Assembly (NCBI GenBank): GCA_018241725.1
Contig: JAFEDI010000071.1
Location: forward strand, 1 to 36,178
Length of the DNA stretch: 36,178 nt
Direction of reading: 5' to 3'
From: Pseudomonadota bacterium
GTDB lineage: Bacteria; Pseudomonadota; Gammaproteobacteria; Burkholderiales; Rhodocyclaceae
The position numbers and the translations under genes are program-made. This document shows, one piece after another, positions 1 through 8,714 of this stretch. The notes under the pieces are model-generated. The model did not search any database. It had not been told where the DNA came from and worked only from the letters and a program-made list of their open reading frames with translations. Each line of letters begins with the position of its first letter. Position 1 is the first letter of the stretch.

Positions 1-150
1 CTGCCCGTGCTGCGCTACGTCCATCCCGACACCTTCAAGATGTTCGAGACCGAAGCGCTGAAGATGGGCTTCAAGAACGCCGCCTGCGGCCCGATGGTCC
101 GCTCGAGTTACTGGGCGGATCAGCAGGCGCATGGAGCGGGGGTGGTGTAA
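1..150 (+). CDS. lipA: Lipoyl synthase, C-terminal end (partial)
   Basis: The first 49 codons are open from the window edge to a TAA stop. The peptide contains [13 protein letters not shown] and [12 protein letters not shown], the conserved C-terminal tail of lipoyl synthase. This radical-SAM enzyme inserts two sulfurs into protein-bound octanoyl groups to make the lipoyl cofactor of 2-oxoacid dehydrogenases and the glycine cleavage system. The radical-SAM core and cysteine clusters lie outside the window. A strong hairpin 36 bases after the stop closes the transcript. The identification rests on the tail alone, which is distinctive. Confidence 0.93.
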   Translation: MPVLRYVHPDTFKMFETEALKMGFKNAACGPMVRSSYWADQQAHGAGVV

Positions 151-185
151 CCAAGCCACTTACGGGTTCGTAGCACTCATACGGC

Positions 186-217
186 AAGGGCCGGCCTGCT
201 TAGTGCAGCCGGCCCTT
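186..217 (+). terminator. Hairpin terminator after lipA
   Basis: The arms AAGGGCCGGCCTGC and GCAGCCGGCCCTT pair over 13 bp with one bulged C and a TTAGT loop. The T-rich tail is weak (TTGTTGC). Its place just after lipA, before an AT-rich gene-free stretch, fits transcription termination. Confidence 0.75.
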
Positions 218-730
218 GTTGCATTTCGGGCATCCGTAGGCTGCCAGTCCCTTGCCCGCCGCCCGCGCTGAATCACTCCAGCCGATTTTCCGGCATCAGA
301 TGCCATAGATGATCTCTTATCAGAGCTGTGGCGTCATCGCAGGCGAATACCCTACCAATACTTCCATTTTTGAATATATCGTGATGCACATCACATTATT
401 CATGTGAATTGGAATGCCCGAGTCTATATCTTTTGACTGATGTCCTTTTCTCGTACCGAGAGCATACTTACAGCACGTTTTACATATAAGCCAGCCAGAG
501 AGGCTTAGCCTCCAGCAAGCCACGTATCAGCATCTACATTGCTGAAGCGTGGCTTTTTTATTTTTCCAGATTGGAAATTGACTACAAGATACTTCAAATT
601 CGCGTCTGATTCGGGTCTATCGGTCTCCTCTGATGGTTCTTGGTATTGATGCGGTGAATTTCCGATTAATTCGATTTATTTTTATGCTTTAGGCTTAAAA
701 ATTGAATGCATGTTTTTTAAGGATTAATTC
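218..730. other. Gene-free stretch upstream of lipoprotein gene
   Basis: About 510 bases hold no convincing gene. The only long reading frame (minus strand, 320-523) has no family features and no clear ribosome site. The stretch contains an intrinsic terminator at 517-560 whose transcript is unexplained. A small hairpin, GAGGC / GCCTC at 500-512, sits just before it. Base composition shifts from GC-rich to AT-rich here, marking the edge of the accessory islet. Confidence 0.5.
517..560 (+). terminator. Strong intrinsic terminator with no assigned gene
   Basis: The outer arms AAGCCACG (517-524) and CGTGGCTT (548-555) enclose inner arms TCAGCA (527-532) and TGCTGA (540-545). The stem is followed directly by TTTTATTTTT. 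This is a textbook Rho-independent terminator on the plus strand. No gene ends upstream of it other than lipA, which has its own terminator, so it may end a small RNA. Confidence 0.8.
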
Positions 731-1414
731 ATGGCTGTACCGAAGGTGATTAAACGGCTTGTGGGTAAGCCCCTCATTCTTTCTTCTCTTTTTCTTTCCA
801 TCCTGTGTGGCTGTGTTTCGTCGAGTGAGTCTTTATCCGCTTCCACGTATCGAGAGTTGGGTTGGCTGAGTGGAGAACAAACGACGCAGGTCGCATTTCT
901 TGATGCGACCGATCACGCACTTTCTTTGAAAATCAACGGCGAGGATTTTCATTCATACCAAATAAAGAAGAGATGGGCGACCGGTCAGTCGTACTTTGAG
1001 CAGGCAACCAAGCCAATCAATGAGGGGGAAGGGCGAAAGCTATGCCCCCAGAATGATGGCTTGAACGAATGGCTACAACTTGGCTGCAGAGCGGTCGATG
1101 CGGACTCTCCTCTAAGCGACAAGAACTGTCAGATTAGTGCTCGATGCATGAGAGTGAGAGTTTCTCCGTTTTTTCTCAATAACCACGAGTATATGGAAGT
1201 GATTAGAGCGGCATTTAATGATCCATGCCGATTTGTCCCAGAGTACGATGAACTGAAAAAGAAATTTGGAATTAATAAACCTAGAGGTGGAAGGACTCGT
1301 CTCGGTGCTGATGTATCTCGATACTGGCTCTTTTGCAGTTCTGCAAAAAAGGTGGGAGCTGTGCTTGAAGGGGCTGGTGGCGACGGGGTGTTCTTCTTGA
1401 AATGGTCTAGATAA
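731..1414 (+). CDS. Putative lipoprotein, function unknown
   Basis: The product is 227 residues with a basic N-terminus, a hydrophobic stretch (residues 15-25) and a lipobox-like LCGC ending at Cys28, suggesting export and lipid attachment. The mature part has six further cysteines (105, 119, 133, 139, 166, 202), enough for three disulfides, and no transmembrane helix. The start is supported by AAGGA seven bases upstream. Codon use is AT-richer than the catabolic genes downstream, suggesting acquisition by transfer. No family was recognised. Confidence 0.7.
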   Translation: MAVPKVIKRLVGKPLILSSLFLSILCGCVSSSESLSASTYRELGWLSGEQTTQVAFLDATDHALSLKINGEDFHSYQIKKRWATGQSYFEQATKPINEGEGRKLCPQNDGLNEWLQLGCRAVDADSPLSDKNCQISARCMRVRVSPFFLNNHEYMEVIRAAFNDPCRFVPEYDELKKKFGINKPRGGRTRLGADVSRYWLFCSSAKKVGAVLEGAGGDGVFFLKWSR

Positions 1415-1503
1415 GCTTTGAATTTCCTCGGATCTCCTAGACGGCCCCGTTCCTCAAACTCGACCGGCTAGAACTTTCAGTTGAGACCCATGAATTACCC
1501 ATT

Positions 1504-2001
1504 TCATTTTTTTGAATGAGTAATTCCCGGCAAAACCGTAAAAACCATGCAGATGCACATAACTAAAACAAGGAGTGATAAAACAATACACGAGGAGAAT
1601 GCGTATGGATTTCTCGAGAACAATCCGAGTGGCCCTGAAATTTTTGGAAGCCAAAAGGAAGTGGGAAGACATAAAAGAGGTATTATTGTCAATGTTCGCA
1701 CTCGGGCTTTAGTTGACTTAAGAGCATCTTTATTTATTAAAAAAGATGCAGGGAGGGCAAACATGGATACAAGCAAAAAAGGAAGTAACGAAACAATGGA
1801 AAAAGCAATTCTGTCCGCAGCTTCACGACCGAATCTGTATTTGCTGTAGTCATACCCCATAAAGGATGAGAATGCACTGGCGTAACTTGTTGGTACGTCA
1901 ATTTTGTTATTGGTTATAAGGTACGTTAGCACCCATCCAATTCCAAACCATCCAAAAATGACAAGCTCCAGAGAGACAAAACCATTTTTTTCTGACTTCA
2001 T
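1504..2001 (-). CDS. Four-helix membrane protein, function unknown
   Basis: The product is 165 residues with four predicted membrane segments, roughly residues 9-28, 70-92, 103-120 and 133-157. AGGG lies upstream of the ATG. The gene is AT-rich like the lipoprotein gene before it. Length and topology resemble the protein at 2546-3037 on the same strand, but no clear sequence identity between them was seen. No family recognised; an immunity-type or small envelope protein is possible but unsupported. Confidence 0.6.
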   Translation of the reverse strand: MKSEKNGFVSLELVIFGWFGIGWVLTYLITNNKIDVPTSYASAFSSFMGYDYSKYRFGREAADRIAFSIVSLLPFLLVSMFALPASFLINKDALKSTKARVRTLTIIPLLCLPTSFWLPKISGPLGLFSRNPYAFSSCIVLSLLVLVMCICMVFTVLPGITHSKK

Positions 2002-2207
2002 TGATTACCCTGTCGTATATAGTTTCAATTAAACCCACGCTTGGAATACTGATGCGCACCAGTCTCTTTGATTAAAACCTCTGCGCGAAGTCGACCACGT
2101 AACAAAGGGAGACATCACAATAAAAGCACAATGCGATGGGGATCTGGCACATGTCGATATTTGCATGGGCCGATTTATACAGTTTTAATTTACGCTAAAA
2201 GCATAAC

Positions 2208-2228
2208 ACTTTGCCATTATGGCAAAGT
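2208..2228. promoter_or_regulatory. Palindromic operator candidate over an XRE gene start
   Basis: The arms ACTTTGCCAT and ATGGCAAAGT are perfect inverted repeats around a single central T. The right arm contains the ATG (2219) of an XRE-antitoxin-like fragment. Antitoxins of this kind commonly bind such dyads at their own promoter, so this is probably the autoregulatory operator of a gene that is now truncated. Confidence 0.55.
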
Positions 2229-2320
2229 ACACAACTCTGCCAAACCACCCCAAATTGATGCTTCTTGCTGAGTTGGTGACTGTGGCGCGTGCGCGTGGAG
2301 CCACATCGAAGCTGCTTTGC
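2219..2320 (+). pseudogene. Truncated XRE-family (HipB-like) antitoxin
   Basis: From the ATG the frame reads MAKYTTLPNHPKL followed by LVTVARARGATS, resembling the N-terminus and first helix of XRE-type helix-turn-helix antitoxins. Similarity stops after about 30 codons, about 45 bases before direct repeat copy A. The recognition helix and any toxin partner are missing. It looks like a toxin-antitoxin relic cut by a repeat or insertion. The assignment rests on a short match plus the operator-like palindrome over its start. Confidence 0.45.
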
Positions 2321-2355
2321 TTCAGACCGTGCATTCACTTCGACCACTCCTGGCG

Positions 2356-2413
2356 GGGGGACGCCCCGAGAACCCCACAGCGCGCCATATCGTTCAGGAC
2401 GAAAAGGCCCGCC
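2356..2413 (+). repeat. Direct repeat copy A
   Basis: An 18-base block (GGGGGACGCCCCGAGAAC, 2356-2373) is followed after six bases by a 24-base block containing TATCGTTCAGGACGAA (2380-2403) and then GGCCCGCCCC. The same blocks occur in the same order and orientation at 3888-3956. The 18-base block is identical and the 24-base block has one mismatch; the linker is six bases here and eighteen in copy B. Confidence 0.8.
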
Positions 2414-2545
2414 CCCCCAGCTGTCGATGCTTTTCGCGCCCAGTTGCTGGGGATATGACTTTAATGTGAAATTGCCCTGACTGGAGTCCCTCCCGAATCC
2501 GTCGCCCTTCCCCTTCCTCGGGCGGTGGCATCGCAACAATCCTTA

Positions 2546-3037
2546 CTATGTAAAAACTAAAAAGCCAAGCAGTACAACAACAAATGCCGATTGACTTGCA
2601 AAAATCGCTACAGAATAAAGCCCATGCCCTTTTGGAAAAAACCCGATGGAGAATGCAATCTTTAAGGTTCGGGAACCACTCATTTTCCCTTGGAGTTGCA
2701 CGGCGTTTATTTTTGAAATCAAAAATAGCCTTAGATATAAATTCAGACCACCAAGTGCAGACAGGGGCAGATAAGTTAAGTACTTTCCAAGGGCTCTCGG
2801 ATCTGCCGGCTTATCGTCTACCAAAACAAAAAGCGACGAAAGAACGGCAAAGAATATGGAGAAAAAAATCAATGCAACAAAACTGGATCTGACATCTCTT
2901 TCTTGGATCAAATATTCAAGAAAACTCAGAGACACTGACTTTGAATTTTTGTTTATACTAAAAGACAGCAACGAGAAGAGAACTCCATTCACCGCCAGAA
3001 TTATGGAAGCAAACATAAAAACCCAACCTATTTTCAT
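2546..3037 (-). CDS. Four-helix membrane protein, function unknown
   Basis: The product is 163 residues with predicted membrane segments near residues 4-24, 52-72, 88-105 and 143-162, and a polar loop after the first. AAGGGA lies about six bases before the ATG. Low GC and size match the gene at 1504-2001. It sits between the two copies of the direct repeat, so it may have moved with them or been trapped between insertions. No family recognised. Confidence 0.6.
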   Translation of the reverse strand: MKIGWVFMFASIILAVNGVLFSLLSFSINKNSKSVSLSFLEYLIQERDVRSSFVALIFFSIFFAVLSSLFVLVDDKPADPRALGKYLTYLPLSALGGLNLYLRLFLISKINAVQLQGKMSGSRTLKIAFSIGFFPKGHGLYSVAIFASQSAFVVVLLGFLVFT

Positions 3038-3430
3038 TTATTCCCTTTTCATTTAACACCCGCTTTGTGCGTTTTCTCCATTCTTGGATTTTTCTCTTGA
3101 AGTCAGGCACAAAGCCATTGGGGTTTCGTACTGAAGCTCAACCCAGAGTATCAAACAGCATCTGAACTGGCCTTATCCGTAAAATTGAAATATCAGTGCG
3201 AGCTCACTCGCCGGGGAGGAAGGTGGGATAAGCATGATGAGTGCCGCGGCGATAGCCAGTTGCCTCAATTCTGCGTTTACCATTATGCGCGCGATCAATT
3301 TAGCTCATTGGCATTTATACCATTTAGCTTTAATGCTGTCTCTATGACAAATGTCACACTCTCGTCAGATCGCAGGAAACCAGTGTTATCGATAACACGA
3401 GATGGGCACTGCCAGTGAAATCGGTCAAGA
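3038..3430. other. Gene-free stretch with a palindrome
   Basis: No credible gene is seen in about 390 bases. The stretch holds a perfect 16-bp palindrome at 3383-3398 shortly before the transposase remnant. Confidence 0.4.
3383..3398. promoter_or_regulatory. Perfect 16-bp palindrome, operator-like
   Basis: GTGTTATC is followed immediately by its reverse complement GATAACAC. The form resembles operators of LacI/GntR-type repressors (TGTTA...TAACA). No intact gene follows; a broken transposase lies downstream, so the original target may have been lost. The site is directly visible; its role is a guess. Confidence 0.35.
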
Positions 3431-3439
3431 ACCGTTCTG

Positions 3440-3865
3440 TTCATCACGCTTTTCATACGCCGCGACCTCGCCGAGTTGCTGAAGGCGACGGTGTGTGCGG
3501 TGCCGTCAGGCATGTATGGAGAACTTCACCGGCATCGCACTATGGTTTGAAGCAAAGCCCCATCGGTTGCGCGAATTCATCACGCTTGAGCATGGAATCC
3601 CGTCCTACGACGCAATGGGGTGCGTGTTCTGCATGATTGCTCCCGGCAAGTTCGAGTCTGCCGGCGAGCGCTGGGTCGGCATGGAGGTGCCGACGTTGGC
3701 TGGAGAGACGGTCATAGCAAGACTGGCGCTTAGGGACTACTCGATAAGTACCGACACGGCCATCGGCAGCCAGAGCGGGATCACACCACGAAGATCCTCG
3801 ATGCGAAAGCCGACTACCTGCTGATCGTCAAGGCAACCGGCCAAGCCTGCAGACAACGCGACAGA
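3440..3865 (+). pseudogene. ISAs1-type transposase remnant, frameshifted and deleted
   Basis: Three frames carry fragments of one ISAs1-family DDE transposase. The first (about 3440-3512) reads DLAELLKATVCAV. The second (about 3516-3710) reads IALWFEAKP, LEHGIPSYDAMGCVF and AGERWVGMEVP, matching the family N-terminal block. The third (3782-3860) reads KILDAKADYLLIVKATGQ, matching the later KGADYVLALKGNQ-type block. The segment with the first catalytic aspartate is missing. About 140 of the usual 370 or so residues remain, so it is inactive. Direct repeat copy B follows at once. Confidence 0.75.
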
Positions 3866-3887
3866 AACGCTTCGGCCGCCCCTGCGA

Positions 3888-3956
3888 GGGGGACGCCCCG
3901 AGAACAAGTACAAACCCCGCACGGCGCGCCCTATCGTTCAGGACGAAGGCCCGCCC
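3888..3956 (+). repeat. Direct repeat copy B
   Basis: This is the second copy of the repeat at 2356-2413. The 18-base block (3888-3905) is identical. The 24-base block (3924-3947) differs at one position and is followed by GGCCCGCCCC. It abuts the end of the ISAs1 remnant, suggesting a link to insertion sequence debris. Confidence 0.8.
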
Positions 3957-3980
3957 CAAAACGATATGGCTTACCTGAGC

Positions 3981-4286
3981 TTACGTTGAGAGCCCCAGAT
4001 GACCTTTGTCGTCAGATTCCGGGCGGCTCTTGGCTTCAAGACAACTCAAAACGCCAAACAGCTCCTGCGCTTCCATGGCCATCGTGCCGCAGGCCCACAT
4101 GAAACTGTCCTGCCATTGATCGTTCATCAAGCGGAACGCCTTGCCTTGCTCGCCTCGGGTCATGGCGAGGAGGGCCGATAGCTGGGCGAGCCGGGCGCTC
4201 AGCTGATCGGTGACGGTCAGCGCATTGACATTCGAATGGAGGCGGTAAAGCCGATCGCTTGCGGTGAAGGTCAGGTCCGGGCTCAT
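3981..4286 (-). CDS. Small soluble protein, function unknown
   Basis: The product is 101 residues, mostly helical in composition, without signal peptide or membrane segment. Size and pattern loosely resemble small DUF3077-type proteins of pseudomonads, but this is only a resemblance. Its ATG overlaps the TGA of a 16-codon frame (ATGA at 4283-4286), which argues for translational coupling and for this start. A terminator-type hairpin lies about 150 bases further upstream on the same strand. Confidence 0.5.
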   Translation of the reverse strand: MSPDLTFTASDRLYRLHSNVNALTVTDQLSARLAQLSALLAMTRGEQGKAFRLMNDQWQDSFMWACGTMAMEAQELFGVLSCLEAKSRPESDDKGHLGLST

Positions 4287-4333
4287 TGCCGGGCCTCGCG
4301 TCCAGGTTTGAATGTACGGACGGGATGAGACAT
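4283..4333 (-). CDS. 16-residue leader peptide, coupled to downstream gene
   Basis: The frame reads MSHPVRTFKPGREARQ and stops. It has a much better ribosome site than the gene after it: AGGAG seven bases before its ATG. Its stop overlaps the next start as ATGA. Together with the upstream hairpin terminator this suggests a leader that sets expression of the 101-residue protein. It could also be a chance short frame; conservation would decide. Confidence 0.45.
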   Translation of the reverse strand: MSHPVRTFKPGREARQ

Positions 4334-4362
4334 GGTGGATCTCCTAGATATCGGTCTGTTTC

Positions 4363-4393
4363 TCTGCCCCCCGCCGCCAAGCTGGGGGGCAGA
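4363..4393. repeat. Perfect 10-bp inverted repeat
   Basis: The arms TCTGCCCCCC (4363-4372) and GGGGGGCAGA (4384-4393) pair perfectly around an 11-base loop. The hairpin lies 30 bases upstream of the leader-peptide start and would form in that transcript. No T-tract follows on either strand, so it is not a simple terminator. Confidence 0.6.
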
Positions 4394-4486
4394 ACCGTGC
4401 AGGTTGGCGGACCGGAATCTAGGAACCGGCAGGGTTTCCCCTCCCGCACGGCCCGCCCACTGGGGACGACACCATGCTCCGGACGC

Positions 4487-4509
4487 AAAAAAAAACCGCT
4501 CGGGGCGGT
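4487..4509 (-). terminator. Intrinsic terminator upstream of the leader peptide
   Basis: On the minus strand ACCGC and GCGGT form a stem with loop CCCGA, followed by nine T residues. An outer pair GGACG / CGTCC (4481-4485 with 4510-4514) could enclose it. On this strand it lies about 150 bases before the leader-peptide gene and could act as an attenuator. No gene that it would simply terminate was found on the minus strand to its right. Confidence 0.7.
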
Positions 4510-4878
4510 CGTCCGACTAGATTGATCCGGGCCGCCAAGCCCGGCCACTGTTGTTTACAGCGGCCCCCGCATGATGCGCCGCGGGGCTCCGTGACGCAAG
4601 ATCGGTGGCCAGCGCATTCATTTCCGCTACGAGGCCATCTCGACCGGCACACCGCCGGGATCCGCTTTGAAGAACGACAACACGAGCGGCGACCCGGAAC
4701 TCGCACCCTGCCGTCTCCACACCTTTCTCCAGCGCACCAGTGCAGTGCCGGCGTTTTTCCGTTGCACCACATCGGCTCCCCATTTCAGGACGAATCATGC
4801 TTCCCAGCCCCGAAATGGCGCTTTTCTCCATGGAACGTTTTTTGCACTGCAACAGACAATCGTCAACGGAGAGCCAAC

Positions 4879-5874
4879 ATGGCCGCGAACTGCACCTGGG
4901 ATTCCATGGATGTCCATCTGCTGCGCGTACTACACGCCCTGCTGACCGAGTGCAGCGTGAGCAAGGCGGCACGCCGCCTCAACCAGTCCCAGCCCGCGGT
5001 CAGCACCGCGCTGCGCCGCCTGCGCGACATCACCGGCGACCAGCTGCTGGTGCGCTGTCGCAACGGCATGACGCCCACCGAGCGCGGCGCCGGGCTGCTC
5101 GAGCCGGTCAAGATCGCGCTGCAGCAGATCGAGGCCATCGCGGTGCGGCAGGTCAAGTTCGACGCCGCCAGTTCGCGGCGCATCTTCAACATCGCCACGC
5201 CGGACTACCTCAACGCGGTGCTGCTCGGCGAGATCGTCGCCCGCCTGCGCAAGCTGGCGCCGCACAGCCAGGTGGCCTTTCATTCCCTCGGGCCGGATTA
5301 CGACTACGCCCGCGCGATGGAGAACGGCGAGCTCGACGTGGTGATCGGCAACTGGCCGCAGCCGCCGGAAAACCTGCGCATCGCGCCGCTGTTCGAGGAC
5401 GAGGTGGTGTGCCTGATGCGCAAGGGCCATCCGCTGGCCGGCAAGCCGCTGGGCACCGCCGAATACCTGGCCGCCGAGCACCTGGTGCCGACGCCCTACG
5501 CAGTGGGCCAGCGCGGCGTCATCGACCTGCACCTGGCCCGCGAGCGCATGAAGCGCAACGTGGTGGCCTACGTGCCCTACTTCGGCCTGGTGCCCTACCT
5601 GCTGCTGGAGACCGACATGCTGTTCTCCAGCCCGCGGATCTTCGCCGAGCACTGCGCCAAGATGATGCCGCTGGCGGTTGCCGAGCCGCCGATCGAGTTT
5701 CCGAAGATGAGCTTCTACCTGCTGTGGCACGACCGCAGCCACTACGAGGAGGAATGCCGCTGGTTCCGCGAGCAGATCATCTCGGTGGTGCGCAACTCGC
5801 CGGCCCTGCAAAAGCCGGTCGCCGCCGCACCAAAGGGCCGCGCGGCCGACAGCGGCGCCTACGCCACGGTTTGA
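4879..5874 (+). CDS. LysR-family transcriptional regulator
   Basis: The product is 331 residues. A winged helix-turn-helix occupies about residues 13-70, with SVSKAARRLNQSQPAVSTAL as the DNA-binding core. An inducer-binding domain follows from about residue 95, of the NodD-like type judging by the ATPDYLNAVLL and GELDVVIGNWPQ motifs. ATG at 4879 was chosen because GGAGAG ends five bases before it and similarity begins there; the frame is open further upstream but without family sequence. The target is unknown. The gene converges on the sigma-54 activator, with the 21-bp array between them, so it need not control the alcohol operon. Confidence 0.85.
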   Translation: MAANCTWDSMDVHLLRVLHALLTECSVSKAARRLNQSQPAVSTALRRLRDITGDQLLVRCRNGMTPTERGAGLLEPVKIALQQIEAIAVRQVKFDAASSRRIFNIATPDYLNAVLLGEIVARLRKLAPHSQVAFHSLGPDYDYARAMENGELDVVIGNWPQPPENLRIAPLFEDEVVCLMRKGHPLAGKPLGTAEYLAAEHLVPTPYAVGQRGVIDLHLARERMKRNVVAYVPYFGLVPYLLLETDMLFSSPRIFAEHCAKMMPLAVAEPPIEFPKMSFYLLWHDRSHYEEECRWFREQIISVVRNSPALQKPVAAAPKGRAADSGAYATV

Positions 5875-5921
5875 TGCGGAACTGCCAGCCCGCCCCGACC
5901 GATGCCGGGGGCAGGCTGCCG

Positions 5922-6215
5922 GGCGAAATTTTCATGCGGAAGAATGATTTTTTCCCGCCGAAAAATCATTTTTTGGGGGGAAATTTCCGTTTTTTCATAT
6001 GACATAAAAATCCGGTCATATGAAAAATTCCTCGAGATGCGTGGCGGAACGATTTTTTCCCGTGACAGATTCGTTCCGAGACGCCGCTGGATGATCGCGA
6101 CACGTGACGGAATCATTGCGCCACATGACAAAACGCCCGGGCGGCGTGGCGCAGCGATTTTTTCTGCCGAAAAATCGATTTTTTCGGCAGAAAAAATCTT
6201 CCGGCGGCCCGACCG
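5922..6215. repeat. Array of 14 degenerate units with exact 21-bp period
   Basis: Fourteen consecutive 21-base units run without a single insertion or deletion. The rough consensus is AACGATTTTTT (positions 1-11) then CCCGTGACGG (12-21). Position 1 is A in 11 of 14 units, position 6 is T in 12, position 17 is G in 12 and position 18 is a purine in all 14. Six units carry a T6 tract at positions 6-11. Both strands stay open and code loose heptads (for example IFSRDRF and IFSAEKS), explaining spurious frames at 5902-6270 and 6016-6321. The array lies between the 3' ends of two convergent genes. It is not CRISPR: there are no unique spacers. Confidence 0.85.
5945..5978. terminator. Hairpin within the array, possible LysR terminator
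   Basis: Arms TGATTTTT (5945-5952) and AAAAATCA (5961-5968) pair across neighbouring array units, and TTTTTT follows. It could end the LysR transcript. A second dyad with 13-base arms (TTTTTCATATGAC at 5991-6003, GTCATATGAAAAA at 6015-6027) and a near-perfect one centred at about 6177 also form between adjacent units. Confidence 0.5.
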
Positions 6216-6325
6216 AAGCCTTCATCCACGACATGCCACGAGTGGCGCACAGCGACGGCTGATTCCGTGACGGGCGCGCGGCGTTCCGCGCCTGCACGCC
6301 GGCCCCCGCAACGGCGCGCAAAACC

Positions 6326-8290
<1,965 letters not shown>

Positions 8291-8453
8291 CTCCTCGTCT
8301 CCACCCGCTTATAAGGTGCGCGCCGCGCTGGCGAACTACACCGCTGCGGCTGCTATTTGTGGCTGGATGATAGCGCATGGAAATTGCCGCCGCGAATAAA
8401 AAGCCGCAAATAAGGAAATACCCCGACGATTACCGCAGCGCAGCAGAAAAATG

Positions 8454-8524
8454 CGCTGTAGCGAATTACGGTTGCGCGACACGACAGCTGATTCAGCCCC
8501 CGCTACACCTGTAGTGCACGGACA
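8454..8524. promoter_or_regulatory. Paired dyads, candidate activator binding sites
   Basis: Two palindromes, CGCTGTAGCG (8454-8463) and CTACACCTGTAG (8513-8524), share the TGTAG/CTACA core and lie about 60 bp apart. TGTAGCG at 8457-8463 and CGCTACA at 8511-8517 are also inverted copies. At roughly 140-210 bp upstream of the -24/-12 promoter they are well placed as enhancer sites for the divergent activator. Binding is inferred. Confidence 0.5.
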
Positions 8525-8593
8525 GGCGGCAGACATCCGCCAATTCAATTCCATCTGGATTCAAGACAAATCCAAATCCATTAATATAAAAAA

Positions 8594-8606
8594 CAAACAT
8601 TTGATT
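8594..8606 (-). promoter_or_regulatory. IHF binding site
   Basis: On the minus strand AATCAA, four bases, then TTG matches the IHF consensus WATCAA-N4-TTR exactly, in an AT-rich tract. It lies between the candidate enhancer dyads and the -24/-12 promoter, where IHF normally bends DNA to bring activator and sigma-54 polymerase together. Confidence 0.6.
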
Positions 8607-8659
8607 AATAACAACAAATTAAATAAATTCCACCCTCCCTGCGGTTCATTTCAATTCCG

Positions 8660-8674
8660 TGGCACAGGCTTTGC
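8660..8674 (+). promoter_or_regulatory. Sigma-54 (-24/-12) promoter of the alcohol operon
   Basis: TGGCAC, five bases, then TTGC matches the sigma-54 consensus, with the invariant GG (8661-8662) and GC (8673-8674) ten bases apart. Transcription would start near 8686, about 29 bases before the Rieske gene. The divergent gene is a sigma-54 activator. Confidence 0.85.
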
Positions 8675-8714
8675 CTAATAGATCCGGCCACAAACCAGAA
8701 CGCAGGACAGGAAT

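Larger units (their letters stand above)
4334..4878. other. Structured gene-free stretch before the LysR gene
   Basis: About 545 bases hold no gene with family support. Several strong dyads are visible: a 10-bp stem at 4363-4393, a minus-strand terminator at 4487-4509 and arms CCGGGC / GCCCGG at 4527-4544. The right part must contain the LysR promoter; no clear -35/-10 pair was identified. Frames on either strand here look like shadows. Confidence 0.4.

Noticed and set aside
4419-4972. Minus-strand frames of 117 and 151 residues upstream of LysR
   Set aside because: They have Arg/Cys-rich composition and no motifs, and a strong terminator lies within or just beyond them. Not supported as genes.
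5902-6270. 122-residue plus-strand frame, and minus-strand frames at 5859-6131 and 6016-6321, across the 21-bp array
   Set aside because: All are open because the 21-bp period lacks stops. They are open on both strands, have no family match and no good ribosome sites. Treated as the repeat array, not genes.
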